Source of the DNA: Oscheius sp. JU75
Lineage: Eukaryota > Nematoda > Chromadorea > Rhabditida > Rhabditidae
Length of the DNA: 64,000 nt
Assembly: GCA_037178855.1 (NCBI GenBank)
Contig: JASJZC010000003.1
Coordinates: 1,673,371-1,737,370 of the forward strand
Direction of reading: 5' to 3'
Translations under genes and position numbers: made by a program
Notes under the pieces: model-generated
Seen by the model: only the letters and a program-made list of their open reading frames with translations
What the model was told of the DNA's origin: nothing
Databases searched by the model: none
Shown: positions 23,033 to 34,948 of the stretch, one piece after another
Layout of the letters: each line of letters opens with the position of its first letter
Position numbering within the stretch: position 1 is the stretch's first letter

Positions 23033-24690
23033 GGTAGGAGGATCTAAATGTAGCAAAATTGAAGAGAGAAAAAAGGTCATTAGAGGCAAAGAGCGATGGA
23101 AACTGATGTAACCAGAAATTTGAACAGCACCGATTCCCTCCGCCGGGAAAGGAGCGTAATTTGGAGTGAGAACGTTGGAAAGAAATGGCAGTGCGATTGA
23201 AAAAGTACGAAAGAAAGGGTTCCTTGGCTAAGGCTACAGTTGAATTGTAACAGCCGAATAAGAAATTTTCTCTTTCTGGATTTGCGAAGAATTCTCTTCT
23301 TACACTAAGGCAGATCGATATATTCCCAGGAACCCAAAGTAACGGGTGATGCCGGCTATGCAAAGAAACGACAAGTCAGAAGATATGCAAACAGTTCAAG
23401 AAGCAAAAGACAATGCCACTCCGCCAGGAATGAAAGAATCTTGTGTTTCTCGCACCTCTAATTTGCACCGCATTTCCTGGTGATTCGCACGGAAAAGAAA
23501 CTCTTCATGGAACAGATTTGCGAAAATATAAGGTTTAAGATGCATTTTCCAGCTAAAAAGTTTCTATCTTTCACTAACCGAAAGACAGGACATTTCGGTG
23601 AAAGAAACCAATAGCACAAATGAAAGTAGCCCATCTTTCAGTCCAAACAACTCTAAAGAAAGAAGAGAAATTCCTCAGAATCTTCTTGATCTCTCCCAAC
23701 CACTCCTTCTCACACAAAAAAAAAAGATAATAACAGTATTTATTTTCTACTACGAGTAGATATACGATTTTTATCGCTTATCAGAAGAAGGAAAAGAGGG
23801 AGACAGAGGGGGCTAACATGATTACATGATAGTAATCGTGGGAGGCTATTATAACGTGTGGTAACATGGCTAAACGTGGGCAAATTTTGGAAGGAAAAGG
23901 GTGGTTATATATGAGAATAATGAACAGGGCGGAGATGGTATTTTCTGTATGATTTTCTAGAGATTTGTGTGTGAGTAAACATGAGACATAGTGAATACAC
24001 CAATAACTTGAAAGAGTAGGTACAAAAGTGGGCGTGTAGGCAAAACTCTGTGAGCACCTGGTATATGGGAGTGAATTCTGTACAGAATCTCTACGAAAAA
24101 CTATAGTAGTAACCGGAAATCTGGATCGGGGGATAATGGGTTAATTTACAGAGGAACAGTGGGCCTAAAAGGGGTAAATGAGCACCAGGAGACCGACGAA
24201 AAACAATAAGGAAAACTGGGACAAAAATTAAGAGAGTGAGGGGACCCTTGCCCTGAACGAAAGGGAATTAAGTAGGGTCGCACCTGTTGTCCGTCTTAAA
24301 GACTTGTCCCCAAAAAGGAGGGGGTATGTAACATGTGAGCAAGACAAAATATCACTGGATATAACGAGTTAAGGAGAGTAAGATGTCACGAAAAAGACTA
24401 GGTTTTTTGATATAATATGTCATGGTTTTTTTTAGCAGAGAAGGAAAAGGCACGGATGGTTAGCAAACTTAACTCAGTTTTTTGAAAGTGTGTTAAGAGG
24501 TGAGGAACCCGTTTTGGTTTGGAGAGAGCAAAGGACCCGGAGGCATAAATGGCAGGCGAGATCAACGCGCACTAGCGATAAATTGAGGATGTCGGATACA
24601 GAAGAAAAAGAGTGAAAGAGACGCGGGGGAGGTGAGGTAAATAATAAGGAGGAAGGAACCTAACATGTGTAAACTAGAAAAGGACCGCTT
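23033..24690 (-). other. 3' UTR of the Brat-like gene and ORC4 promoter region
   Basis: No coding frame is supported. The first good minus-strand poly-A signal after the Brat-like stop is at 23744-23739, implying a 3' UTR of roughly 950 bases, by far the longest in the window. ORC4 starts about 700 bases further on the same strand. A long 3' UTR would suit a post-transcriptionally controlled regulator; this is inference. Confidence 0.5.
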
Positions 24691-27600
24691 TTAGCGGATG
24701 AAGAGCGGCTTGAAGACGAATAGCGTGTGGTTGTGCTTGCACAGGGTGACGATGTGACCACTGCCGGCGACGCGAAGTCCGACGCAGCGGGAGAGCTGAA
24801 ATTTGACTTGTTAAGTCAGGCTTTTAGGCTTTGTGAACTGGGATTCCGTAAGATTCGATTTGTGCAATTTGAACGTTTTTGGAGAGTAAGTGCATCAATA
24901 AATGGCCGTCAATTTGTCAAAATGAAATAGTTCTAGTATTCTACAATCTACGAGCTTTTCTGGCCATATTTCTGATCTAATTAAGGTGCTCGAGGTCTAT
25001 AACATGACGAGTCTCAACAGCGAAATAAATTAAAGGTTTTCATTTGGTAAACGAGGGAAATGGCACCAAAATGGGAGTTTTGCTAAGTTTCTAAGTCTTT
25101 CAGACTACGAGATGCAGTGATTATACTACTCTTAAAAATTGGAACGAACAGACTTCTTACGAGAATATGTCGAACCACTCGACTGAATTCGGCGCTTACA
25201 ACTAGACATTCTGCTGTAGCGAAAGTTTCTGGACGAACTGCCGATGCCTTCATTCTGACGATGTTTCCGAGAATCACATGGAAAGACCGAGAGATTTAAT
25301 CAGCGCAGGAATCGAAGCCTATGCACGTTTCGTATTTGGTACGCTAAACGCTAATTTTCCTCCAAAAAGACCCTTTTATTCTTAAAAAAAATAGGAAAGA
25401 CTCGAAAAACTCACTCGAAACTCGTTGTGAGTGAAGGACTGTATCAGACTGCCATCACTCGAGAAGACGACCACGTGCAGATGATTTCCGTGGGTGTCGG
25501 CGACGAGAATGTCGCCATTCTTCGAGATGTCGATTCCGATCGGATACGGTGTCTGGGAGGGCTCGCCGAGCTTGCGAATGAATTCTCCGTTGAGAGCAAA
25601 TACTTGGACACAGTGGTTCTTGAAGTCCGTGATGTAGACCTTCTCCTCATAATAGGCCACATCGCTTGCCTCGCCGAGCTGCTTGGAGGCGTCGAACCAG
25701 CTCAGCACCCGCTCCTTATCGACGTCGAGGCAGAAGACGCCGCAGGTGGCATCAACAAACAGCAGATATCCCTCGGTAGTACAGGTAGCCGCGGTGACTT
25801 CGACTCCGCCGCGAGGAATGACGCCGTGGGCTGAAAAAAGAAGTTTATAAGGAGTTTTTAAACAGTTTTGGGTAAAAATCTATCTTCCCGAGCGTTCGTC
25901 TGTCTTAAGCCGCGTGCCTATGGTCGATTGCAGACACTATCCCGGCCTATATCCCTTTTTTCCCACACCCAAAAAAACCAACCTATTTGAACCTTCTTCT
26001 CGAACTCTCCGCGATTGTTGAAAATCTGGGCTCTTGTCTTTCCGTCGGCTCCCTTGTCGAAGATGAGATAACGCACGATCGGGCTTCCCTTCAGGGCAAC
26101 AACTTTGCGCGGGAAGCACAGCATTCCGTCCTCCTAAATTTTCGTAAATTACAACCGAAAATGGCTAAAGACTCACGGTTCCAGTCTTGCCAATCTTCCA
26201 TGGAGCCGGGGGGCCGCAGACGGTCACGCGATGATTGTTCGTGTCGGCAATGAGTATGTCATCGGATTCGGAAAGACAGAAACCAGACGGGCAGTGGAGT
26301 TCACGGATCGTCGAGCCGCTCTGGCTCGTTCCGAAGACGCTGTGGATCTTGAGCTCATTCAGGCGACCCTGCTGCTGTTCTTGCGGGGAAGTACGCTGTC
26401 CGGGGGCGTCGAAACCGCTCGTACCGCTCAGGCTCAGCCCACTGATCGAGGCCAGAAGAGGGTCATTCTGCTGCTGTTGTTGCTGCTGCTGGAGAACCTG
26501 AGCTGCACGGATTCGGGCCTGTTGCTGCTGAAAAACAGGCAAATATTAGAGTCTTTGAATGTTAGGTATTCCAAAGCTACCCAGGTTATTTGGCACTAAT
26601 TGGGTAGCAATAAAAGATTTTTTCGGGAGAGAACTTCCATGAGCAAAGTTTTAAAAAGTTTGAGGAAACTGTAAGATAGCAAGATACCAAGCTTACTGTT
26701 CCATAATTGCGGAACAAACAGGAAAACCATTAGAAAGGACTAGCTTCTACGGAATCCATAGGTACCAGCGGTTTAACCTTAGGTGCCGATACGGAGCCAG
26801 TTTTGAAAACCAACTACGTATCGTGGAAGATTAGCAAAGGTTTTGACTTTCCGGTACCTTGTGATATAATATCAAGAATCGCTGCTTTGAGCTCGAAATG
26901 CTTGTTACTCGCTCGAGAAAGGCTGGACGTTCGCCAAGACACTGCTTCGCAAGGACTTCTAAGGGTCTTTGGCAATAAGGAAGGCTCATTTTTGGGCTTT
27001 TGGGACACAACATTTTCAGAGAGTATATCAGCCTTAGGACAAGATAAAAACTCACCACCAGAAGAGCATTAGCCGCAGCCGCTGCGCTATTGTGACCATT
27101 CATTGCCGCGTTGTTCTGCAAGAGGGCAGCCATGGCAAGCTGTTGTCTCAGCAAGGCCTGAGCCTGAGGATTCTGCTGCAGGGAGGGATTGCTCGATGGG
27201 GGCCAAGCATAATTGCTGTAAATGGCTGAGTGGATACCCTAAATAATTTTTCGAAGAGAAAAGACCAAAATTACTTGAGGACCGGGTCCGAGCGGTGTCG
27301 GCAGGTTCATGTCCTTGTTCTGCTGTTGAAGAGGCGGCGAAATCGAAGGCAGATCGGGTGGATTGCTGCTGGGAGGCCAGCCGCCAAAACTGTCCGTGGA
27401 GCCGCGAGTCGTGATGCCGCTGCCAGCTCCCTTCTTGCGCTCGGTTCCTATGGCCGGCAGATTCGGAGCCGAGGCCGTGTTCCCGTTAAGGCGAGGCCAT
27501 TCCGAGCTGCCCGAGGAAGCAATGGGTCCGGCTCCGCCACTGCTGGTGGCACTCTGATCCGTCGAAGGCGTACCGCGTATTTGGTCCATCGAGAGAGATT

Positions 27601-30459
27601 CTTTCATTGTCGAACACATGCGAGCTGAAAATGAGGGAACTCTTGATGAGAAAATTGATTAGAATAAATGTTTTCGAGGGTATAGTACTAGGGACAGAAG
27701 AGCCAGTAGAGCTTGGCAAAAAGGTACCTTTAGGAGCTAGGACTGAAGAATCAATAATTTGGGAAGATTCGGCTAGAGTTGGAACACGTCGAATTGAAGT
27801 CATGAAAAGGCTTTAGAGCCAGGAAAATATCTTTCCTTGTCTCGGAAACGAAACCCATAGTTTCCGCCAGGAGCTATTGTAAGTCCCATTTGTCCTCAAA
27901 TTCTTACAATTCGACCGCCATAATTTATCCAGTCAATCGCTTTTCAAAGCTATCACAATAGGTTTGGTACAATTGATCCTACAAAGAAGTTCCTCAAGAA
28001 TTGGATACCAAAATCAAGGGAAAATGAAATTTCGGGAGTTTTGTGACGGGACCTAAATCGCTTAGTTTGACTCATCTAGAAGCTCGAAGCGTTTCCACTT
28101 CGACGATCTCAGGCACTCAGAATGCTTATTTTGTTTACAATCATAATCTGACAAACAGTTGTCTGTCAGTTCGTTTCGCCAACTGTTCACGCAGCAAGCT
28201 TGCAGCGGGGGTCGAACATAGGTCGCTCAAAACTTGGGTCCCGGGTACTAACCACTAGGCCATTCTTCGCCAAGGCGCTTCAGTAAAAGAAAACGCCACT
28301 TTTCCAAAGGGTTCTGGTATCAAAAAAAAATGAACAAAAACGAACCAGAGACAGATCCACAGATGGCAGCGAGCTGCTGTTCTGCCTGTTTCTTTGTCAT
28401 AGGTTGATATTCGAGCTCGATCTGGATTCCGAGAGCGGGCATCGTGTGAGCGAGGTTGTTTAGCTGCTGTACGACCTTCTTCCGACTGGCGATCAGCTCC
28501 ATTCCGTTAGCTTTTTCTAGCAGTTGACGGGTGAAACTGAGCGCGTCGCTCACGCGACTTTCATTGAGATTCATCTTACGATAGAGCTCTTCGATGGCAT
28601 GTTCCTGCTTGATTCGGGCCTCTTCCAGCTCTTTGATCTTGAAATATGAATTCCTTTTTGACGGGAAAATGAGGGATACCTTTCTCTGACGGGACTCCTC
28701 CAAAAGTTGACTGATCAGCTCGAAATTGTTCTCCAGGCGAGCCTTGGCCGTCTCGTACTGATCGTGCAGACTGGCACTGCGGTCCGGAATGCTGCTCCAC
28801 TCAGCCATGCTGTTTCTCCACTGAAAAATAAGAATTTTATTGGTAATGATTATTTTAGGCAAATTTCTGTCATGGAATAGTCACATCATCAGCATATAAC
28901 TAATAAGCGAACTGTCCAGGAGGCAAAATTGAAACTTTCTGCTAATAACAATAGCTACAAACTCAAGATTGCTTGGCTTTTTTTTAATTGTGGCGAAAAC
29001 AACAGCCTTACTTATGCTCATTCTCTATATCTCCAGATAGAATAGAAAAGATGACAAATACACTGTAAAAATGGCTCACCTGATGATCCACATTGTTAAC
29101 CAGTCCTCTGATTTCCGCCTCGATTGCTGTGACGACTCTGTCGTTGACTTCGATGACCTAAAGTTACCGTTTTGTTCCCGAAAATGTATCAAAAAGTACC
29201 TTGTGATGAAGATGCTCCATTTCGAGGCAGGTCTTGCAGGCCAGATGCTCACAGGTAGCACAGAGGACCTTGTAGGGCTGATGATGATGAGGACAGACGA
29301 CGGCACGAGTCTCGCAGCGATCTCCACTGCCTCCGCTGAGCTCCGCATAATGTACCGGGTTGTGGCCGTCAAACATGCGCATCAGGCCGTGGGCGGTGAG
29401 GCAATTGGAGCAGAGATCCGACTGGCACTGCTTACAGAAGGCGATCGCAGCCTGTTCGGATTTGCAGGCACGGCAGCGACGTTCAACCTGGGCGGGAGGA
29501 ACTTGTGTACTTCTGGTATCGTCGTTTTCGTTCAGTTTGACCTGAAATAGTGGTTTTTGAAATAGATAAAAGTGGAAAACGTACGTAATCAAGAAGAAGG
29601 CCGTGGACGAAGCGAACATCATTGCCAACGTGGGTCTCCTGAGCACAGATCGGACATCTGATGACGCCGGGAGGAGTGGGTCGAGTGTTTACTAAAAAAA
29701 CGTGGAGGTATTGGTGCTCAGAATCGAATATCACAGCTTTTACATCATGACTTTTTTTTAAATCTTCAAATTCTACAGAAAACGCGGTCATCATTGAGTA
29801 TTCAAACAAGACTCACGCCATTTTGCTTTACTTATTGCTAAGAATATAACACGGATATGTTATAAGCGTTTCACTGGTCCCACAAAGAACAAAATGCTAA
29901 AAGGCAGCGAAATCTTAGACCTGACTAGGCAGAGCATAGAAAAACTGCTCCATGTGAGTCACGACAGCTCCAAAACGCCCACCACTACAATTTCCCAGAG
30001 CTGACTCATCATACCTCCTGGCCTGACCTATTTTGCAAAAAACCTTCATTCGAAAACACGCTGACTCATAAAAATAAGAAAATGTTACCTTTGGGAGCCT
30101 CTAGCTCGAAATCAGTCGAATCTCTCGTGTTCATGAGTTCGTGAGCCTTCTGGGCCTCGCGTCTCCCATCTAGTTGAGCGATGATGCAGTCCTCGCACAT
30201 TGAATGCAGACAGTCGAGGACACGCGGCTTCCGGAAGCCACGGTGACAGTAAGGGCACGCCTGATGATCGTCGTTTGGGAGCAGTTCTGTGTCGAGAAGC
30301 GGGCTCTCCATCCTATTTTGTTTTTACACAAAAAAGTAGAGAAAATTACCTGTAAACATCATTCCGTTCATATCTCGGATCCTTCAGGCTCGGCGGACTA
30401 ATCGAGTCCGTCAGCGGCATGCTCAGCGGTGAGTCGAGACATCCATTTGGGTCACCCAT
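24691..30459 (-). CDS. TRIM-NHL protein, NCL-1/Brat type
   Basis: Spliced minus-strand gene. Domain order: C3HC4 RING (ACPYCHRGFRKPRVLDC, CLHSMCEDC, IRCPIC; 30300-29640), two B-boxes (CRACKSEQAAIAFCKQC and VLCATCEHLACKTC; 29550-29180), a helical coiled coil (28860-28380), a low-complexity region with poly-Gln and Asn/Ala runs (27640-26460), then NHL repeats from 26420 (CPSGFCLSESDDILIADTNN, YPIGIDISKNGDILVADTHG) to the last exon (LSRCVGLRVAGSGHIV; stop at 24691). Brat/NCL-1 proteins bind mRNA through the NHL propeller and repress translation and nucleolar growth. The RING is kept as in C. elegans NCL-1, while Drosophila Brat lacks it. The start at 30459 (MGDPNGCLD) is tentative. The low-complexity linker is exon-rich and poorly conserved. 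Confidence 0.88.
26761..26813. repeat. Dispersed repeat R1, copy in Brat-like intron
   Basis: GGTGCCGATACGGAGCCAGTTTTGAAAAC-type core (first 20 bases GGTGCCGATACGGAGCCAGT) matches the copies at 20300 and 35158. Confidence 0.55.
28188..28272 (-). repeat. tRNA-like element in Brat-like intron
   Basis: Minus strand: box A TGGCCTAGTGGTTAGTACC and box B TGTTCGACCCC at tRNA distance. Acceptor pairing is weak, so a SINE head or tRNA pseudogene is preferred to a working gene. Confidence 0.55.
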
Positions 30460-32057
30460 GATTGGGTGAAAACTTGGCGGTAAATCTGGAAACATTTCGT
30501 AATTATTGATGTCATATGGGAGAGAAACAGTGAGAGAACGAGAATGATGACACAAGTGAGAGGGGTCATAGAGAGCAGAAAGTCCCCCACGCGCGCGGTG
30601 CTTTCGAAAATAACTTAATTTCAAAACAGAGAGGGGCTAGAACAGGTTACGAAACAGAAATGAAGTGCCCATAGCAAGAAATGATGAGCTGCAACGCCCC
30701 ACAACTCTCGGCCATAAATTAGGTAAAAAAAAAAAAACATTTTCTAGCCCTGAAATCGCCCCTGGTTCTACAATATTTTGTCGGTAGACAGTCGCTCTCT
30801 GGGAGAAACAGTCACGTAGATCAATAGCTACGATTTCAGTGCAAAAATGGGTTTCAGGTACGCGGTTATTGAAAAAAATCGGAGGAGAAAGGCTAAGTTC
30901 TTTAGATACAACAGTTGAGAAGGGACAAGTGGTAGAAAAGTTTCACAGGCAAACAAAATGCTCGCATTTCGACAAAAAGCAGTACCGGAAATCTTTCGAT
31001 CAGTCAGTCTTGCTTCAATAAAAGATAGAAGAAGGAGAAATGTGAGAGAAATCGGAGCAACTGTGCTGCAAATCGTTTGGATAACAAACATTTTTCCAAA
31101 AAAGGTCATTCAGACAACAAGAGTAAGCCCAAAAGCCCGAGAAAGTTCAATCTAGAATGTCCTCTGCTTGAACAAGGGAACGGGAGAGAAATGTGCCGGA
31201 AATCGAGCTAGGCTTCGACGCTCAGGTCAAACAGATGCCCAAACGGGTTTGGTCTTCGCTTTAGCAGAAAATAGAGAGAAACGCAAAATAAGGGAAAACG
31301 TGCTGGAAATAATCTCGAAACCAAAACTTGTGACGTTGTCTCGGTAAAAATTCCATTATCGCGAAGCACAGCCTCAAAATTAGGAGAAATAGCCTTCAGA
31401 CTAATTGGATTTATGGAAAAAGGAGCGAATGGGTTGCAGAGACTGGTACTAAGGTTTTTAAGCTAGAAAATAGGATCTAGGGAGGTTCTGACAGATTAGG
31501 TGACAAGAGAGACGCCGAACCTCCACCGGGTAGGTTTGGGAGGGGAGACAGATCACGAGGACAGAGCGACCGTCGTGGGGCGTGAAAAAGCGCGGGAAAC
31601 GGGGGGACCCCGGTCAACATTCCACACAAGCCTCTCTCGCAACATTCGGAATCGATCTATTGGCTGGAAAGTGGACGAAATATACGATATTTGAGAGCAT
31701 TAAAATAGCTTTGAAGCTTGAAATAAAGGACGGACTAACTTTAGGGTGTTGGGAGCTTCCAGGCACATCTTTTTGAATTTTCCATCAAGAAATACTAAGC
31801 ATTTCACGGTAGAAATACGAAAAATGGTATAGAGAAGTGCTAGGGAACGAAAAAGAAAAATTCAAAGTGAGGAATTAAATTTTCAAGTCTTTGATTTCAA
31901 CTACTACCCATCAGACACATACTAAACCATGTCCCATACATTAGAACATCCTTTACGCAACTGTTTCAGCTTCAAACTGACCAAAAAGACAAAAATACGC
32001 CTAAGACTTTGCAGAAAATAGACGCCGGGCTGTCAAAAGAAAAAGAAAAACGAGACC
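30460..32057. other. Intergenic region between divergent genes
   Basis: The promoters of the minus-strand Brat-like gene and of the plus-strand gene starting at 32058 should lie here. Upstream 5' UTR exons of the Brat-like gene are possible near 30490. No coding frame has recognisable similarity; the 60-93-codon frames present look random. Confidence 0.4.
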
Positions 32058-32582
32058 ATGGACGAGTCTTGTGACGTCAACTCGGACTATGCTACGCAGC
32101 AGACGTATGTGCTAAAAACTGTGATACTCAGGCGAGAGAGACAGAGTCCCGAAGCGAATTTATTGGCCAGCTGCCAGGAAATTTCAAAGCTGGGTATTTT
32201 TTTTTTCTTTCAAGAGCATCTTTCAGTTGTTTGACAGCGATTAAAGACAATTTTTAGTTAGAAATGCAAGGGAAGAGGCAGATGAGATGAAGATCAAAAA
32301 AGAGCCGAAAACAACGAAATTTTACATAGAAAACTTATCTAGTAACTGACATATTTAATAAAAGTGCCAAGAACTCATCGCGTTCTGATTAATGGGGCTC
32401 AGATTCGTGGAAAAAATGGTAATTTTCAGCCTCTAAACAAAAATTTTGTTGATACTGTGTCTGCTATACCGATTTCCCAGCGTTTCAAGCTCATTTATAT
32501 GCTGTTTTCCGAGGAGCACGTCAAGAATTACTTCTATATGTATAAATTGCTGAAAAAGTGCATAGAAAATGACGGTAAATGA
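32058..32582 (+). CDS. Unrecognised small gene or 5' exons of the ADAT3 transcript
   Basis: Exons 32058-32104, 32132-32193, 32258-32341 and 32365-32582 splice in frame across introns of 27, 64 and 23 nt. The product begins MDESCDVNSDYATQQ, has a charged helical stretch (REEADEMKIKKEPK) and a compact last part (FVDTVSAIPISQRFKLIYM). I do not recognise it. Alternatively the gene stops at 32349 (ENLSSN) with an overlapping AATAAA at 32357. The last exon can also splice at GTAAAT (32578) to the acceptor before 33178 in the frame of ADAT3, which would add an N-terminal extension. Transcript data would settle which model is right. Confidence 0.4.
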
Positions 32583-32614
32583 GCGTTAACAGGAGCAGGA
32601 CGACGAAAATAAAT

Positions 32615-33015
32615 GGTAATAGTTCGGCAGGCTCCCCCCTTCAAGTCAAAAATTACGGTAGTTGCCCCCTTCGTCTAAAATCGTGTTTTTCTCATAAAAT
32701 TTATTAATTTTTCCAGTTTCGAACTGCGTTTATCAAATCCAGCAATGCAAAAAGAACCTTTTAGAACATGCAAAACGTCATAAATGACAGGGAAATCAGA
32801 GAACTAAGTTTGAGACAAACCTCGAATAACTCGTTCTTTTCCGTAGTTTTTTCACTTTTCTTTCATTCTAGGGGGTTTTTTTACACGCTGGATTCGGTAA
32901 AAGCCGTCAAAAACTGGAAAAGTTGGTGAATTTCATCGGAAAAACCTATTCTGAGCGATATTGTAAAAGCGCGCCAAAAATTCAAACGAAAGGGGGCGCC
33001 TGCCGAACTATTACC
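32615..33015. mobile_element. MITE with 8-bp target duplication
   Basis: A 401-bp non-coding element has near-perfect terminal inverted repeats of about 27 bp starting GGTAATAGTTCGGCAGGC and is flanked on both sides by AAATAAAT (32607-32614 and 33016-33023). An 8-bp duplication is typical of hAT-type and a few other DNA transposons. The TIR start GGTAAT is not the usual hAT CAG. The low complexity of the AT-rich duplication slightly weakens the case. Confidence 0.8.
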
Positions 33016-33195
33016 AAATAAATGCAATCTTCGAGTTAGCCGCGTTAGGACCAGTTTCTGAATTTTCGTGACTAGACCCACCAATTAAGACCTTTGAAAT
33101 AGCGCTAATTCAAATCTCCTGGAACTTGTCTTCTTTGGATCTATTTTTTTAATCATAATTTACTGTGTTTTGCAGGCAAAGCCAAGCCGAAAAGG

Positions 33196-34862
33196 ATGGG
33201 AGACGATAGCCGGACGGGAACGGAACCAGCAGCAAAAGTTCCGCGTCTAGATGAGCCATCTACATCGTTCAAGTATGTGAGTTACCCATGTTTCCTGTTT
33301 TGCTTGCTAGGGAGCCTCTTAGACTGTAACTAACTTTGAACAAGACCAATTTCCAGAATTCTCCCCCTTCTCGACGCCTCAATCGTTGCCGAAAAATGCG
33401 CACTCATCAATTTTCGAGTTCTTCGCGTTGCAGATAAGAAGAAGATTGGTCTTGTCGTCAAAGTAGCCCCAGAACTGTCTGAGGAATTCCTTCATTTAAA
33501 GCGAGTCGACCAAAATGGGCGGATAGCTGTACAGCCGGCTGCCGACGAGCCTTCCGAGGAGTTTTTACGCAAATTGGACGAGCTCGGTCTTGATTCTTCC
33601 GCTTTTGAGGTAACTTCTGGCACATTTTCGATCCAGATTCTAATTTTAGACTGTCCCAGTGCCTACTAAGAAGCCCGTGACGAGAAAACAGGCCGACTGG
33701 GCCCGGAAGTTTTGGCCAACAGCTTTTCATCCAAACAAGGTTGTATTTTCGATCCAAAGTACCAACAAAAATTTCTTTAGGAGATTGAGGACCTTCTCAG
33801 CGGAGCCTATATGCCAGAAAATGAGCGCATAAATCTCGCCAAATGGTCAGAAATTGCTTCGGAATCCGGATGTGTTGTCATACAGGTACTTTTCCTGGTT
33901 TCCTCCAAAAAAAATCTGTCAGAAAAGCGAAATCCTGTCTCTGGGAAAGAGCAGAAGTCGTCTTCTGGGTCATCCAGTCATGGACATGATCGAGAAACTT
34001 GCAAAAACGGAGCGGAAGAACGGAGAATATCTGGCCACGGATTGTGATGTCATTCTTGGGAGGGAACCCTGTGCCATGTGCGCTATGGTAGGTGGTTTTT
34101 GGAAACAGAGATCTGTAACACTATAACCTTATAACCTTATATTTTGGTCCCTAACCATTCTCGTATTGTTCCAAAGATAAGAATTACTATTCGGAAATAG
34201 CAAGATGCTAACTTGGCAATCTGGACACTTTATTGCTGTTGGAAAAAAACTAAAAGCATAAAAAGTACTCCATTTCGTAGGGAAAAATTTCCCGACTTTG
34301 AAAGCAGAAGAGAAGCTGGAAAAGTTGTAAATTAAACAATCGGAAATTGAGGCAATCCAAAGGTTCGCTACTGACTCAAATTTGAACTGTTCCCACCCTG
34401 TCCAAATCTTTTTGATGACTGAAATTTTTGTATCGTGCGGATTTTTTTGTGTTACCGGACCAAAACAGTGTTAGGCTTGTATGAGACAGTGGTAGAGGCA
34501 TAAAGCGTTCAAACTTGATCGAAAAATGGAAGAACTGGAGAGAACTGTACTTTAGGCGAGCCACGGAATTTTTGCAAACGGGGGAAGAGCATGTAGAGCA
34601 GAAGAAGGAAGAAAAATGACTATGTCGACAATTTCGTATTTTCAGGCTCTCGTTCACGCCCGAGCTGCTCGCGTTTTCTTCATCAAAAAGTCATCGAACG
34701 GGGTCCTTGCCCAAGGTATTTTCTGTGTTCCCTACAAAAACTGACCAGTTTCCAGGAACATGGCAAATGCACTTAGTCCCGTCATTCAACCATCACTACA
34801 AGGCCTTCCAGCTCCTCTTTGACGGCAATCAGGATTCAGAAGAAGAGACTCTTTGTCGGTAA
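33196..34862 (+). CDS. ADAT3: tRNA-specific adenosine deaminase subunit ADAT3
   Basis: Spliced plus-strand gene; exon 1 33196-33272, exon 2 from 33357, stop TAA at 34860-34862. The N-terminal half matches ADAT3 (ILPLLDASIVAEKCALIN), followed by the deaminase-domain entry WARKFWPTAFHPNK, ILGREPCAMCAMALVHARA (zinc PCxxC) and PSFNHHYKAFQ. ADAT3 pairs with catalytic ADAT2 to convert adenosine 34 to inosine in tRNA anticodons. As expected for the non-catalytic subunit, the HxE active site is altered: GHPVMDM has Val where the proton-shuttling Glu would be. One intron (about 34089-34645) is long and contains unique or repeat sequence. The start codon is the first Met after an acceptor; upstream exons could extend it. 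Confidence 0.88.
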
Positions 34863-34948
34863 TATTTCTTGTTATTTTACGTTTTTTGTTAGGTAAATCT
34901 CTTTATTTTCTCTGAAAATATCACATCTTTGACCGATAAGTCCCAAAA

